DNA of 64,000 bases from Prorocentrum cordatum (lineage: Eukaryota; Sar; Dinophyceae; Prorocentrales; Prorocentraceae): the NCBI GenBank assembly GCA_963575745.1, contig CAUYUJ010021157.1, positions 1 through 64,000 on the forward strand, written 5' to 3'. Shown here one piece after another: positions 1 through 8,906 of this stretch. The notes under the pieces were generated by a model. The model worked only from the letters and a program-made list of their open reading frames with translations, had not been told where the DNA came from and did not search any database. Position 1 is the stretch's first letter; the number at the start of each line of letters is the position of its first letter. The position numbers were made by a program, and so were the translations under genes.

Positions 1-42
1 AGGAGGAGGAGGAGGAGGAGGAGGAGGAGCTGGAGCTGGAGC
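1..42. repeat. AGG triplet tract at window start
   Basis: Near-pure AGG triplets, then two AGCTGG units. The tract is probably cut by the window edge. No gene is attached to it. Confidence 0.9.
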
Positions 43-320
43 AATCGGACGTTGTCCGTCGAGAAAAGGGCGGGGGCCTGGGGAGGGCCATCAAAATATT
101 TACCAGCCGTGCCGAGGGGGGCGACATCCCTCGCACGCTGCGACAGGCCCTCCCCAGGACAATTTACTCTTCAACAGTGCTTGCACTGCGCCACGCGGCG
201 CCGCCAGGAACAGCCCCAGGGGAAGCGCGGTTATCATCGCGCCATGCGCGGCCCAACGGCCCAGGGGTCCACGGGAAACTACGCCCGCGAGCGCGCCGAG
301 AGCTCGCAGCAGGCCCAGCC
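43..320. other. no gene; 3' flank of the PGK-like retrogene
   Basis: GC-rich sequence downstream of the minus-strand stop at 321-323. Open frames exist on both strands but look like composition effects. It may hold the 3' UTR of the retroposed mRNA. I saw no clear poly(A) relic. Confidence 0.4.
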
Positions 321-1691
321 TCAGCGCGCGCGGGAGGCGAGCTTCGCGGCGCGCAGGGCGGCGTCGTCGTCGTCGGAGTCGCACTCCCAAGGCGGCCTCT
401 TCAGGGCCAGCTCGTTGCCGTCGCTCGAGGCCGACACGGCTTCCTCCTGCTCCTCGGTGGCGTTGCAGTGTGGGTCGCACTTGATGTACTTCTTCATCAG
501 CTCGCCCGTGCTTTCGGAGTCGCCGAGGGCGTACCTGTCGTTGGCGTGGACCTCCGTCTTCATCAGGATGGGGTTGTCGATGCCCTCCTGCACCACGTCC
601 CCGATCTTCTGCTTGTCGCCGTCCTTGGGGTGCGGCTCCTTGAGCTTGACCTCCGAGGGCGTCTCGCACTTCATCACCTGCTTCTCCTCGGGGCCATCGT
701 GCAACAGGACCAGGACGTCCCCATCGTTCTTCTTCGTCAGGTGGTCCTGCTTCTCGGGGTCGTTCTTGGTCACTCCCTTGTAGAACCGAGTGTTCTTCAG
801 GATCAGGACGTCCCCGTCGCTCATGGCCGCGATCCTCTCCTGCACCTCGTTGGTGGACTGGCAGCCTGGGTCGCACAAGATGTCATTCTTCATCTGCTCC
901 TCATTCTTGTCGGGGTCGTGCAGGGACTTCCCTTTGTAGAAGCGAGTGTTCTCCTGGACCAGCACATCCCCGTCGCTCATGGCCGAGACCAGCTCCTTCG
1001 CCTCCTCGGTGGCCTCGCTGTCTGGGGCGTGGTCGCTGGCCTTCTTTATCCGCTTCCCCATCTGCTTCGCAACTGGCTGAAGCGAGATTGTCTCCTTGAG
1101 CTCCTCAGTGGCAGTGCAGATTGGGGCGCCCTTGATGTCCTTCTTCGCCCCCTTCACGCTCAGGGCGTTTGGCTGCTCCGACGCGTCCTCGGAGTGGGAG
1201 TCTCTGCTGCTCGGCACGTCGGTGGACGCCTCCTCGGTCCGCATGGCCCCGACCGCCGCCGCCGCCAGCGCAGCATCCCGGGCCACCTCCAGCGCGGGCG
1301 TCGCGGGCGGGGCCCTGCCATGGCGCCCTTGGCCTCCGCGCCGCCCGACCCGCCGCGCCGCCATGGCAGCAACAGGGAGGCCACAGCCATGGAGGCCGCG
1401 CGCCACCGCGCCTGCGCTGTGGGGCCAGGCGCCGGTGGCGGCCTCGGTCACTGCCTGGAGCCGCAGTTCCTCCTCGGCAGCCGCCTGCCGCGGGGCGAGG
1501 CCGTCGGCGCCGGCGCGCGCGCGCCCCGCTGCAGCGAGGAGGTGCGCCTCCACGGCGTCGCAGCTCGACGCGGCCGCCACGAGCGTGGCGCAGGCGGCCG
1601 TTGAGCCCTCGGCGCGGGCGCTCGCCGCCGCGGCCCTGCACGCGCCTGCCGCCGCGCGCGCCGCCGCCGCCGCCAGGTGCGTAGCCACCAT
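321..1691 (-). CDS. retroposed protein with tandem phosphoglycerate-kinase-like segments
   Basis: A single uninterrupted frame of 456 residues. The start is the ATG at 1691-1689, chosen because a spliced-leader relic lies 53 bases upstream. Residues 1-170 are alanine-rich. The second half repeats a segment ending in SDGDVL...NTRFYKG...DP.K. Clear copies begin near residues 239 and 292 (156 bases apart), a shorter one (NDGDVLVL) lies near 325 and a remnant (SDGNELAL) near 426. In phosphoglycerate kinase the same motif (GDVLLLENVRFY) occurs once, in the N-terminal domain. The kinase's C-terminal nucleotide-binding half is not seen, so catalysis is unlikely. The tail is acidic (DSDDDD). Reading the repeats as PGK-derived is family knowledge; the function is unknown. 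Absence of introns plus the leader relic indicates origin from reverse-transcribed mRNA. Confidence 0.65.
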   Translation of the reverse strand: MVATHLAAAAARAAAGACRAAAASARAEGSTAACATLVAAASSCDAVEAHLLAAAGRARAGADGLAPRQAAAEEELRLQAVTEAATGAWPHSAGAVARGLHGCGLPVAAMAARRVGRRGGQGRHGRAPPATPALEVARDAALAAAAVGAMRTEEASTDVPSSRDSHSEDASEQPNALSVKGAKKDIKGAPICTATEELKETISLQPVAKQMGKRIKKASDHAPDSEATEEAKELVSAMSDGDVLVQENTRFYKGKSLHDPDKNEEQMKNDILCDPGCQSTNEVQERIAAMSDGDVLILKNTRFYKGVTKNDPEKQDHLTKKNDGDVLVLLHDGPEEKQVMKCETPSEVKLKEPHPKDGDKQKIGDVVQEGIDNPILMKTEVHANDRYALGDSESTGELMKKYIKCDPHCNATEEQEEAVSASSDGNELALKRPPWECDSDDDDAALRAAKLASRAR

Positions 1692-1744
1692 CGCCTGGGC
1701 GGCCGCGGGGAGGGAAGCGCACCTCGCCCAGGCGCCCGAGCTAG

Positions 1745-1766
1745 CTTGAGCCAAAATGGCTACGGA
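1745..1766 (-). other. genomic relic of the dinoflagellate spliced leader
   Basis: The minus strand matches all 22 bases of the conserved dinoflagellate spliced leader (first base T, allowed by the degenerate first position), ending in GGCTCAAG. Leaders are normally added to mRNA by trans-splicing, so a copy in the genome before a reading frame marks a gene made from a mature mRNA. There is no splice-donor GT directly after it (next bases CTAGCTCG), so this is not an SL RNA gene. Confidence 0.9.
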
Positions 1767-2080
1767 GGAGGAGGAGGAGGAGGAGGAGGAGGAGGAGGAG
1801 GGGGGAGAGGGAGAAGGGGGGAGGAGGGGAGGAGGAGAGGAGGAGGAGGAGGAGGAGGAGGAGGAGGAGGAGGAGGAGGAGGCGGATGAGGAGGAGGAGC
1901 AGGAGCAGGAGCAGGGGGAACAAGAGGAGTAGGAGGAGGAGAGTAGGAGTAGGAGTAGGAGTAGGAGTAGGAGGAGGAGGAGGAGGAGGAGGAGGAGGAG
2001 GAGGAGGATAGCTAGGAGTATGAGTAGGAGTAGGAGTAGGAGAAGGAGGATGAGAAGGAGGAGGAGGAGGAGGGAAGGGT
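1767..2080. repeat. GGA/AGT triplet tract
   Basis: About 310 bases of GGA triplets with GTA-type variants. It creates spurious poly-Leu and poly-Pro frames on the minus strand and poly-Gly on the plus. It abuts the spliced-leader relic. Confidence 0.9.
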
Positions 2081-2690
2081 GGATGCAAGACAGGAGGGGC
2101 ACCTGGTACCCCATGTTCTTGCCTCCTACGGCTGTTCCCTTCACTATACCCCTTCTCCTACCCCGCCCGTTCCGTTGACGCCCCTCCCCTCCTCGACTTC
2201 CCCCCCTCTCTCATATGCACCCGCCTCCCCTCCTCCCTACGCTCTCCCCGACGCGCCTCCCCTCCAACCCTCGCCCCTTTCCTTCCCCTGCCCTCCTAGC
2301 CCCATGCCCCAGCGCATCCCTCTCCACGTCTCCTCTGCTCGCTGGCCCCCCTCCCCTGGACTCTCTCCTTCCCCCTCTGGCTCCGCCTCTTGCTTACTGC
2401 CTGCCTGAAGGGCGTGGGTCCGCACTGAGGCACCCCCGACAACAGTTCGAGGGGAGGCCCATCAGATGCTTGCTGCCACTTGCCAACTGAGCTTTGATCA
2501 CTCAGCCGCAGGCCGCGACGGGGCCTCGCCCCCCCCCCTCCCCTCCCCAGGAGTTGCCGATTAGGACGGGGGCTCCAGCTGGGGCTCGGGCTCGGGCCAA
2601 ACCTTGATGTCCCTCGGGGGCCTCCCCGCCTCCAGATCTTGCAAAACTCGCCTTCCATGGTCTGGACTCCGCCTCGTGCAGACCCTGGAC
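2081..2690. other. no gene; pyrimidine-rich spacer
   Basis: 2140-2400 is C/T-rich on the plus strand, followed by GC-rich unique sequence. I see no supported gene. Confidence 0.5.
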
Positions 2691-2693
2691 ATC

Positions 2694-3068
2694 TCATGGA
2701 ACGAGAGAGGAGCAGTGTCTCCTCTCGGCTTCCGTCTTACGAGCATCCGCACTGCTGGCGCGATCGATCAAGGAATAAGTACTAGCATCGTGGTGCGAGA
2801 CGGCGAGCGGATGTTCTTGGACCCGCTTGGCGAGGTCGTCCACTCGCAAGACTTCGGAGATAACCTCACTTGGGAGCTCGCCTGCAGCAGCTGCCGAGCC
2901 GGTCAATGTATCAGCAATGAGGATGGCAGCCGAATGGAAGAGCGCATCATAATCATTACCATGGGACATGATCTTGACAAATTCGCTCTTTCTCGCTTCT
3001 CCTCCTCCTCCTCCTCCGATGACGGTTGCAGGACTAGCTCGCAAGGCCATGCGGGGTAAGGCCACCAC
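2694..3068 (-). CDS. unknown protein fragment, 124 residues
   Basis: Open frame with ordinary amino-acid balance, unlike the repeat-driven frames around it. After a Gly run made by GGA triplets it reads KSEFVKIMSHGNDYDALFHS, then an alanine-rich helix and LPSEVISEVLRVDDLAKRVQ. The first Met at 3068 lies before the triplet run and is uncertain; an exon start after the run (about 3010) is as likely. It points away from the plus-strand frame at 3058, so the two could be divergent genes. No family recognised. Confidence 0.35.
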   Translation of the reverse strand: MVALPRMALRASPATVIGGGGGGEARKSEFVKIMSHGNDYDALFHSAAILIADTLTGSAAAAGELPSEVISEVLRVDDLAKRVQEHPLAVSHHDASTYSLIDRASSADARKTEAERRHCSSLVP

Positions 3069-3802
3069 CGACCAGCACGACGGGACGGTTCGCAGTCTTA
3101 CTAGATATGAAGCGCTACGTCAATGCCGCATACTACCTCTACATATGGAAGCGATCGTGCGACTCCTTACGTGGATCCGAAAAGTGCTGCTGAACCTCAT
3201 GCGACACCAGCAGCTACTTACAGCCATATTATGGCAACTTGCTGTGGAATCCGAGCCGACGGTCTGCGACGACGGCACGCTCCACCCACGTTGTGAAGCA
3301 TGGGCGGACACAATAATTAAAGACTCTGAGGAGGCTTGTCGCACGGATAATTTTAAATACCTGGACATCCAACCTGGTATGTTTTTTGAGCCCGACTTTC
3401 AGGACGACCTCATAGTCCTTGACTTAGGTCGGGCATGTCCCTCTACAGGCGGATTTTGGGCGAAGAATTAAACATATGAAGAACATGCCACACAATAGTC
3501 AAACATGGTAAAAGAAATCGTCACCCGACTATTTTTAATATTTTCGAGTATTCCTCCTGTAGAGGGACAGGCCCGACCTAATCCTTGACCCCAAGGAACT
3601 CCGACATGCCTGCCGAGCCCGCACCGTGCCACCCCCAGGACTCCCACGCCCAGGAACCCAAGCATCAGCGGCGGCCACTGTAGCAGAGCAGGAAGCAGTA
3701 CTGCCCAATATTGCCCCTTGGAAGTGTGCAACTGCGGACGTGGTGCCGGCGACGGTGGAGCCCGAAGTACAGACGACACGTGGGTATGAGGAGGGACAGT
3801 AG
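3058..3802 (+). CDS. unknown protein interrupted by element A1
   Basis: The first block, 3058-3423, reads with natural composition (RYEALRQCRILPLHMEAIVR, later CEAWADTIIKDSEEACRTDN and FEPDFQDDLIVLD). It then enters element A1. If A1 and one copy of its 8-bp duplication are removed, the frame continues from 3590 as DPKELRHACRARTVPPPG for 70 more codons to a TAG at 3800-3802. Reading straight through A1 stops at 3470. No family is recognised. The second block is Pro/Ala-rich and less convincing than the first. The start is not determined; no strong ATG context is seen. Confidence 0.4.
3424..3581 (+). mobile_element. family A inverted-repeat element, copy A1
   Basis: 158 bases. The ends are inverted repeats of about 26 bases (TTAGGTCGGGC..CTACAGG and its complement) with one mismatch. 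It is flanked by a perfect 8-bp direct duplication TCCTTGAC (3416-3423 and 3582-3589). The interior is AT-rich without coding capacity, so it is non-autonomous. It sits in an open reading frame. Confidence 0.9.
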
Positions 3803-4318
3803 TCGGCCGAGGGAATGACGTGTGGCGCGTGCTTCAGTACACGTGAAGCGCTGATGTCTCCCACATGCGTACCAAACATGAGCTTAGTAACGTGGCGTCC
3901 CTCCTCACCCCGACTAACGAGTGTATGAGTTGTGGCTTTGTGCTCGGAAAGAGAAGCACGGCAGCTCGACACTTGATGAGAGCGCCACTCGCAGGACGTC
4001 GCCCGGAGGACAGAACGTGCGCACGATGATACAGATCCAGCCATTCACCTCGACGTGGCAAGGCACACGACAGCACTGCGAACATCTCCGTAGCCATTCC
4101 CCCGGAGCTATTCTGCAGCCGGCCTCCCCGACGGACCCCCGCGCCCGACCGACAGGCGGAGCCGGCCCGGCGCGAGGGCGAGCCGCGCCACGCCCGAAGG
4201 AGCTGCGCGGGCGGCGGGCCCAGGGCAGACCGGGACGGGCGGCGGAGCAGGACGGCTTGAAGGAGATGGGCGGGCACGCGCCCCCTCGCGGCGGGCAAGG
4301 CGGGGGCCCCAGCGGCCA
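3803..4318. other. no supported gene
   Basis: Unique sequence, GC-rich after 4100. Overlapping open frames occur on both strands without clear codon bias. Confidence 0.4.
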
Positions 4319-4800
4319 AGGAGAAGGAGCCCAAGGGCGAGGGCCAGGGCCGCGACAAGGACTGCGAGCGCCTCGGGGAGATCGTGGTCATGATGGGCAA
4401 AGCTCACGCCGAACGTGGCCAGGGACGTCAATGATCTGCAAGCGGTGGCACACGAGTGCTGGGAGCTCACCGCAGACAAACCCACGGCGGACTTCTCGAT
4501 CCAGGCGAGCAGGCAGCACAACGAGGACGCGCAGACGCTGACGGAGCAGCACGCCAGCGATTCCAACGCAGACCTCGCAGCGCTGGGCCCGCCGCACCTC
4601 GTGATCATCGCAGCGGCGATCGAGAAGATGTGAGGCATCGCCCCGCCCGAAGACACGCAGATCCTGGCCGCATTATGGAAGAGCGTGGTCTGCCAGGAGG
4701 ACCCCGGGCTGCTTGCAACGCGTGTGAGGCACCTCCGGGCGAAAGCGACCATGCAGCCCAAGAAAAAACCAAGAGAGCGTGCGACTGAAATTGCCGTTCG
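4319..4800 (+). pseudogene. frameshifted helical protein, possibly retroelement ORF
   Basis: Coding-like segments in two frames. A first segment (about 4319-4420) includes CERLGEIVVMMGKAHAE. After a shift comes NVARDVNDLQAVAHECWELT through HLVIIAAAIEKM, then an in-frame TGA at 4633-4635. The same frame goes on as GIAPPEDTQILAALWKSVVC through KKKPRERATEIAVRLARA. The segments have high third-position GC. The lesions indicate a decayed gene. It lies next to an oppositely oriented RNase H fossil, so a retrotransposon source is possible but unproven. Confidence 0.4.
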
Positions 4801-4851
4801 ACTTGCACGTGCCCGACATCAGAGTCGCGCGAGAGATGCGGATCACGGACA

Positions 4852-5745
4852 TCAGCACAAGGAGGGTGGCCAGCGCAGGCCGGGCGGGTCCCGCAGGGGC
4901 CCGATGCAGCGCGGGCTCACGGAGCCCGACACTCCGAAGAAGCGAGCGCAGACCAGGCCCTGGACCTGGGTGCCCAGGGAGGCGGGGCGCGCCTGTTGCG
5001 TGCGGTGAGCCCCACGGCGGAGCACGGCGAGAGCCGCATCAGTCATGGAAGTCGCGTGCGGCACGACCGTGGGCGGCGGCAAGACGGTGCACCGAATCTT
5101 GGCCTCCTCGAGAGCGTCACGAGCGCTGGCTGGAACGCGCAAGCAGTCGACCTCGGCCATCGTGCAGCCAAGGCGTCCAGCCCAGACAATGAAGAACGGC
5201 AGCACTTTGGCCTGGGCGCGGAAACAGGCGCGAGGCCGCACAGGAGCCCGAGAGAACGCGGCGGCCTCATTGGCCGTCCTGTCGGCGAGCGAGTTACCTT
5301 CACGTTGTCGCAAGGCTATCCGCCCTTGCCCCTTGCTCAAGGTGTGGGTTTTGAGCTTGAACAACCGAAGCGGCTCAACCCCGCCTCGATCATCGATGCC
5401 AGCCCACACCTGGGTCCAGGTCAGTCCACGCCGCCTTGGCAGATGTGCAATACGAACGCCCTCTCGTGAAAATACCGTCAACAGCGAACTGGGAATCAGT
5501 CCAACAGGTGGCATCAGGGAGGGCAGCTCGCAGCGCGCGAAATAAGGCCCAGAGCTCGGCAAAGTCAATGCCATGCAGCCCCGCTCTGATGCCTCCAGCA
5601 ACGACACAGACAGGAACGTTCTGAGTCTCGCGCAAGCGAAAGAGTGGCCCATCCGATGCTCTGGGCCTGGGAGGGCAGCTCGCTGCCCAGTAGGCTGCCG
5701 TCAAGGCAAATGCCCCCCTCGAGGAACCCAGGGCCACCTTTCAGC
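4852..5745 (-). pseudogene. retrotransposon RNase H domain, three frames
   Basis: Three consecutive minus-strand frames together show a type I RNase H fold. Frame one ends with GGICLDGSLLGSELP (first catalytic Asp near 5701). Frame two has FAELWALFRALRAALPDATC and CWTDSQFAVDGI (catalytic Glu, then Asp). Frame three has VWAGIDDRGGVEPLRLFKLK, then REGNSLADRTANEAA (last Asp). The D-E-D-D set is therefore visible but split by two frameshifts. In LINE-type retrotransposons such a domain follows the reverse transcriptase; none is seen upstream, where a CTC tract begins at 5768, so this is a 5'-truncated, dead copy. The tail beyond the domain (to 4852) is open but unrecognised. Confidence 0.7.
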
Positions 5746-5767
5746 CAGACCTCTTCAGGGACGCGGG

Positions 5768-6017
5768 GGGCCTCCTCCTCCTCCTCCTCCTCCTTCTTCT
5801 CCTCCTCCTCCTCCTCCTCCTGGAGGGACAGCTAGGGCGGCATCGCCGGCGCGGCAGCAAACTGCCAGGCTGGCCGCAGAGTCTGGCGGGGATGCGGTCC
5901 TCCTCCTCCTCCTCCTCCTGCTCCCTCTCCTTCTCCTCTTCCTCCTCCTCCTTCTCCTACTCCTCCTCCTCCTCCTCCTCCTCCTCCTCCTCCTCCTCCT
6001 CCTCCTCCTCCTCCTGG
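5768..6017. repeat. two CTC triplet tracts
   Basis: CTC triplets at 5768-5822 and 5903-6017, separated by about 80 bases of unique GC-rich DNA. Every frame across them is artefactual. Confidence 0.9.
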
Positions 6018-6789
6018 AGGAGGGGGGGCAAGCAGCGGCACCAGCAACCTCTCCGCGAGCAGACGGACGGAGGGGTGACCGAGGTCGCGGCCATGCCGGC
6101 AGCTGCCCCCTTAGGGCCTCGGCCTGGAAGACGGCCTCGTGCCCTGGGCAGGGCAAGGTGCCCGTGAGCGAACATGTGCCCAGATCATTCGGCGGTGGAC
6201 AAACCTCCCTTTAGTAGACCTCCCCTTAGCGAAAACGGCCTGGGACCGAAACCGACGGACCAGGACCCGCAAAAATGACGGCCGCGACACCCTCTCGCGA
6301 ACCGAAAACGGCCAATTCCTTAATCGACGTGTCAGGGTAGGATGTCTGTCCTCCCCCGAATCATGGCGAACCTGGCACTCTCTGATGTCAGGCAGCTGCT
6401 GCGCGGCTTGCTTGCCTGGCTTGAGGCCACTGCCCTCCAGAAACAGCAGCAACAGCATGACCCCTCTCGGCTCAGCCTGGGGGGCCGTCGGCAGTGGGTG
6501 CAGCCATTCCGATAGCTGGTCGACGCCAGGGCGGCGGCGTTTATGGAGGGGATTTTGAGCTCGCAGGGCAATTCAAGGCAGGGCACGGCAAGGCCTGAAC
6601 AGGTTAAGTCATTTGCGAGTGTCTAGAGGGTCATCTGTTGGGCTCGGCTACCATGGCGGTATCACTTCACAATGGGTGGCGACGGAGACGGTGCATTGAT
6701 ACCACTGGGTCCCTGGGTTCTTCCTGTCATTGGCAATGGAATTCAGCAAGGCTCCCAAGGTCCCTGAGAAGCCAGTCCACAGACGGTCC
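6018..6789. other. no supported gene
   Basis: Unique sequence with AACGG-type short repeats at 6230-6320. The open frame at 6139-6558 lacks codon bias. Confidence 0.4.
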
Positions 6790-7010
6790 AAGGTTGAGCA
6801 GGGGCCGACCACGACATGTTCTCAGAGTCCAACGATGTTGTAATAGTAATAAGCCGTGTTCTTAGAACATAGAGCCGATGTGTTACAAAAGACCCGCCCC
6901 AGCCAGAAGTGTTCTAAGAACATGCCGTGCAAACCACAAAAGGTCCCCAGAGCATGCCCTGGCGGCCCTACAGGCAAGCCAGGACGCCCCGCCACTGCTG
7001 GACAGGGGCG
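6790..7010 (+). repeat. dispersed repeat family B, longest copy B1
   Basis: Its first half (GGTTGAGCAGGGGCCGACC, later GTTCTTAGAACAT) matches 36938-37070. Its second half (GTTCTAAGAACAT, then a CCACAAAAGG-like stretch and CGCCACTGCT) matches 39280-39410. The two distant copies are thus complementary fragments of one family that is complete here. TTAGAACAT palindromes recur within it. No coding content. Confidence 0.6.
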
Positions 7011-7152
7011 CTCCGGAGGCGGCGCGAGACGCGGCCCGGCGCCAGTCCGGGAGATCCGCGCGGACTTCCGGTCCCTGCGCCTCGGCCAGCGGCCGCGACC
7101 TCTGCCTCGGAGCACCAGCGAGCTGAGGCAGCGGCAAATCAAAAGCGGCCTC

Positions 7153-7314
7153 GGGACTCGGGCGTGTCCTTCTACAGGCGGAGCTTCAACGAAGGATATG
7201 AAACTGTTCCAAAGATGCTCAAAACAAATTGCTAGACATACTAGAACATTCGTCCCCAGACTATGTTCGACTCGTTTTGGATACTCCTCCTGTAGAGGGG
7301 CATGCCCGCCTGAA
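7153..7314 (+). mobile_element. family A element, degenerate copy A2
   Basis: Ends GGGACTCGGGCGTGTCC and CCTGTAGAGGGGCATGCCCG are diverged family A inverted repeats. No convincing target duplication remains, and the GT found at bases 5-6 of other copies is lost. Confidence 0.75.
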
Positions 7315-7355
7315 CCCGAGCTCCAATCGCACCCCCTTTCCCCGAGCCGCGTCCA

Positions 7356-7521
7356 TAGGGGGCCACATGCGAACCCTACCCCTACCCCCCATGATTTCTG
7401 AGGGGGAGGGTGGGGTTCACTTCGTTCGGGAGCTCCCGAGCGGAGTGAACCCCACCCTCCCCCTCAGAAATCGTGGAGAAATCGTGGGGGGTAGGGGCAG
7501 GGTTCGCATGCGACCCCCTAG
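7356..7521. mobile_element. foldback element F with ~70-base arms
   Basis: Left arm TAGGGGGCCACATGCGAACC through GGTGGGGTTCACT pairs with the complement ending GCATGCGACCCCCTA. A loop of about 20 bases (TCGTTCGGGAGCTCCCGAGC) is itself palindromic. One arm carries a short insertion (GTGGAGAAAT). Such DNA can form a long hairpin. There is no coding content. Confidence 0.85.
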
Positions 7522-7732
7522 TCCAGCCGTGGCGGCGAAGGCCCCCCCCCGCGCAGGCCAGCCACTGGCGTCTCCCCTCGCCGTCCTCCGACTCCCGCCG
7601 CGCGGTCCTCGGCCTCGGCGGGGTCGGCCGCCGGCGAGACGCACTCCGCCTGCGGGCGTGGGGGGAAAGGGGCGGGCGGCGAGGTGCCTGGCGAGGCGCC
7701 GCCCATTATCGGGGGGAACGAAGGTCGGGGAG

Positions 7733-7922
7733 ACGTAAGACTCGGGTACGGGGGACGCGGGTTGGCCTGACGGGGTCCATCATAAACATGACGAGACGCA
7801 ATCTGAAATTTGACGCGACCTCCCACTGCAAACATCCCACGAAAGCTGGACCGTCAAAATCCAGGACGCGCTCGTCAAAAAACGTCGGCAAACCCGAGTT
7901 CCGGCTTACCCGAGTCTTACGT
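7733..7922. mobile_element. inverted-repeat element E, 190 bp
   Basis: Perfect 16-base terminal repeats ACGTAAGACTCGGGTA (7733-7748) and complement (7907-7922), extending imperfectly to about 36 bases. Each end contains GTAAGA, a consensus 5' splice-site sequence, so on either strand it could supply a donor. The DNA to its left (7518-7732) has a GC3-rich, proline-rich minus-strand frame (GETPVAGLRGGGPSPPRLD) that could be an exon. No target duplication is evident. Confidence 0.8.
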
Positions 7923-8124
7923 TCCCCCGAGAAAGGGGGGATAGCAACGGGCAGGGTGGAGAATCAGCTCTCGTAGCTGACTTTCCCAGCGCCTCCCGGC
8001 GCCAGGCCCGGCTGATTTTCCCATGCATCGAGGAACGGGCCCGGCGGCGGGGCCGAAACCAGCTGCATGCAGCAGATTTCGAACCCCCCCTTTCCCTATC
8101 CCCCCCAATTCGTTCGGCCCGACC
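7923..8124. mobile_element. family D element, copy D1
   Basis: Starts immediately after element E. The same ordered sequence occurs at 16155-16342: an AAAGGGGGGATAGCAA-like start, GAGAATCAGCT, GTAGCTGA, CACCTCCCGGCGCC-like core, GAGGCCGAAACCAGCTGC, and a CCCCCCTTTCCC..ATCCCCCC end. The two ends are imperfect inverted repeats of G and C runs. Confidence 0.8.
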
Positions 8125-8242
8125 ATAGCTCCTGGGAGGCCTGCGCGAGAAGGGTTCGAACCGAGGTTGCGCAGCCCGCAGGAGAGCGGATCACCCTTCC
8201 GAGCCTGGCTTTCGCGCTAGCCCCAGAAGGGACCAGGAGCCC

Positions 8243-8420
8243 TTACCGGGGACATCTGACCCGATGTCCCCCAACCGTGGCCCCTGAACTCAAGTCCTCG
8301 TGCAACAGGACACCACGGCAGGCCACACGATGGGCAATTTCGGAAACCCTGCACACAAAAACGTTCTCCTGTCTTCGGGGCGCACCTGTTACCTCCGCCG
8401 CCATCCGCCGCCCTTCGGCC
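8243..8420 (-). pseudogene. conserved peptide segment X1
   Basis: The minus-strand reading MAAEVTGAPRRQENVF followed by CRVSEIAHRVACRG matches 32008-32115, read as KAAEVKDALRRDEHVF then LRDSEIGRIACTTC. The two places agree in frame and at many residues while the DNA has diverged, which suggests descent from a coding exon. The frame is open beyond it in both directions, but through triplet repeats here. Function unknown. Confidence 0.45.
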
Positions 8421-8487
8421 GGCTTCCGCCTGCAGCGGCGGCCACGTTGCATTTCCGCTGACCTTCCGCCGCCTCCCGCCGTGACAG

Positions 8488-8571
8488 AGGAGGAGGAGGA
8501 GGAGGAGGAGGAGGAGGAGGAGGAGGAGGAGGAGGAGGAGGAGGAAGAGAAGGAGGAGGAGGAGGAGCTGC
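8488..8571. repeat. GAG triplet tract
   Basis: Near-pure GAG triplets for about 80 bases. Confidence 0.9.
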
Positions 8572-8906
8572 CAACTCCTTCGATGCCCGACCTCCCGCCG
8601 CGGAGGAGATGCCATCTCCTGCGGTCCTCGAGGGCCAGGCCCCTCTTTGGAACACGCCCTGGGGCCCCGGGGCCCCGGACGCCCCGCGGGTGCGCGCGCG
8701 CGCGGGGCCGCCCGGCCAGGCCGCGACGGGAGCACGAGCAGCGGGCGGGGCCTCGCCGAGCGCAGCGCGCGCCTCGCTGCGGGGCGCGCCCGCGCACAGA
8801 GCACGCAGAGGCATCCCACTCGCGCGCGCGGTCCCCGCCCTCCTCGCGGCGGCGAGCGAGGGGGGGGGAAGCGAGAAGGAGAGGGCCTGGTCGGGAGGCG
8901 GCGGGA
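8572..8906. other. no supported gene; very GC-rich
   Basis: Arg/Ala/Gly-rich frames on both strands, no distinguishing codon bias. Confidence 0.4.
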
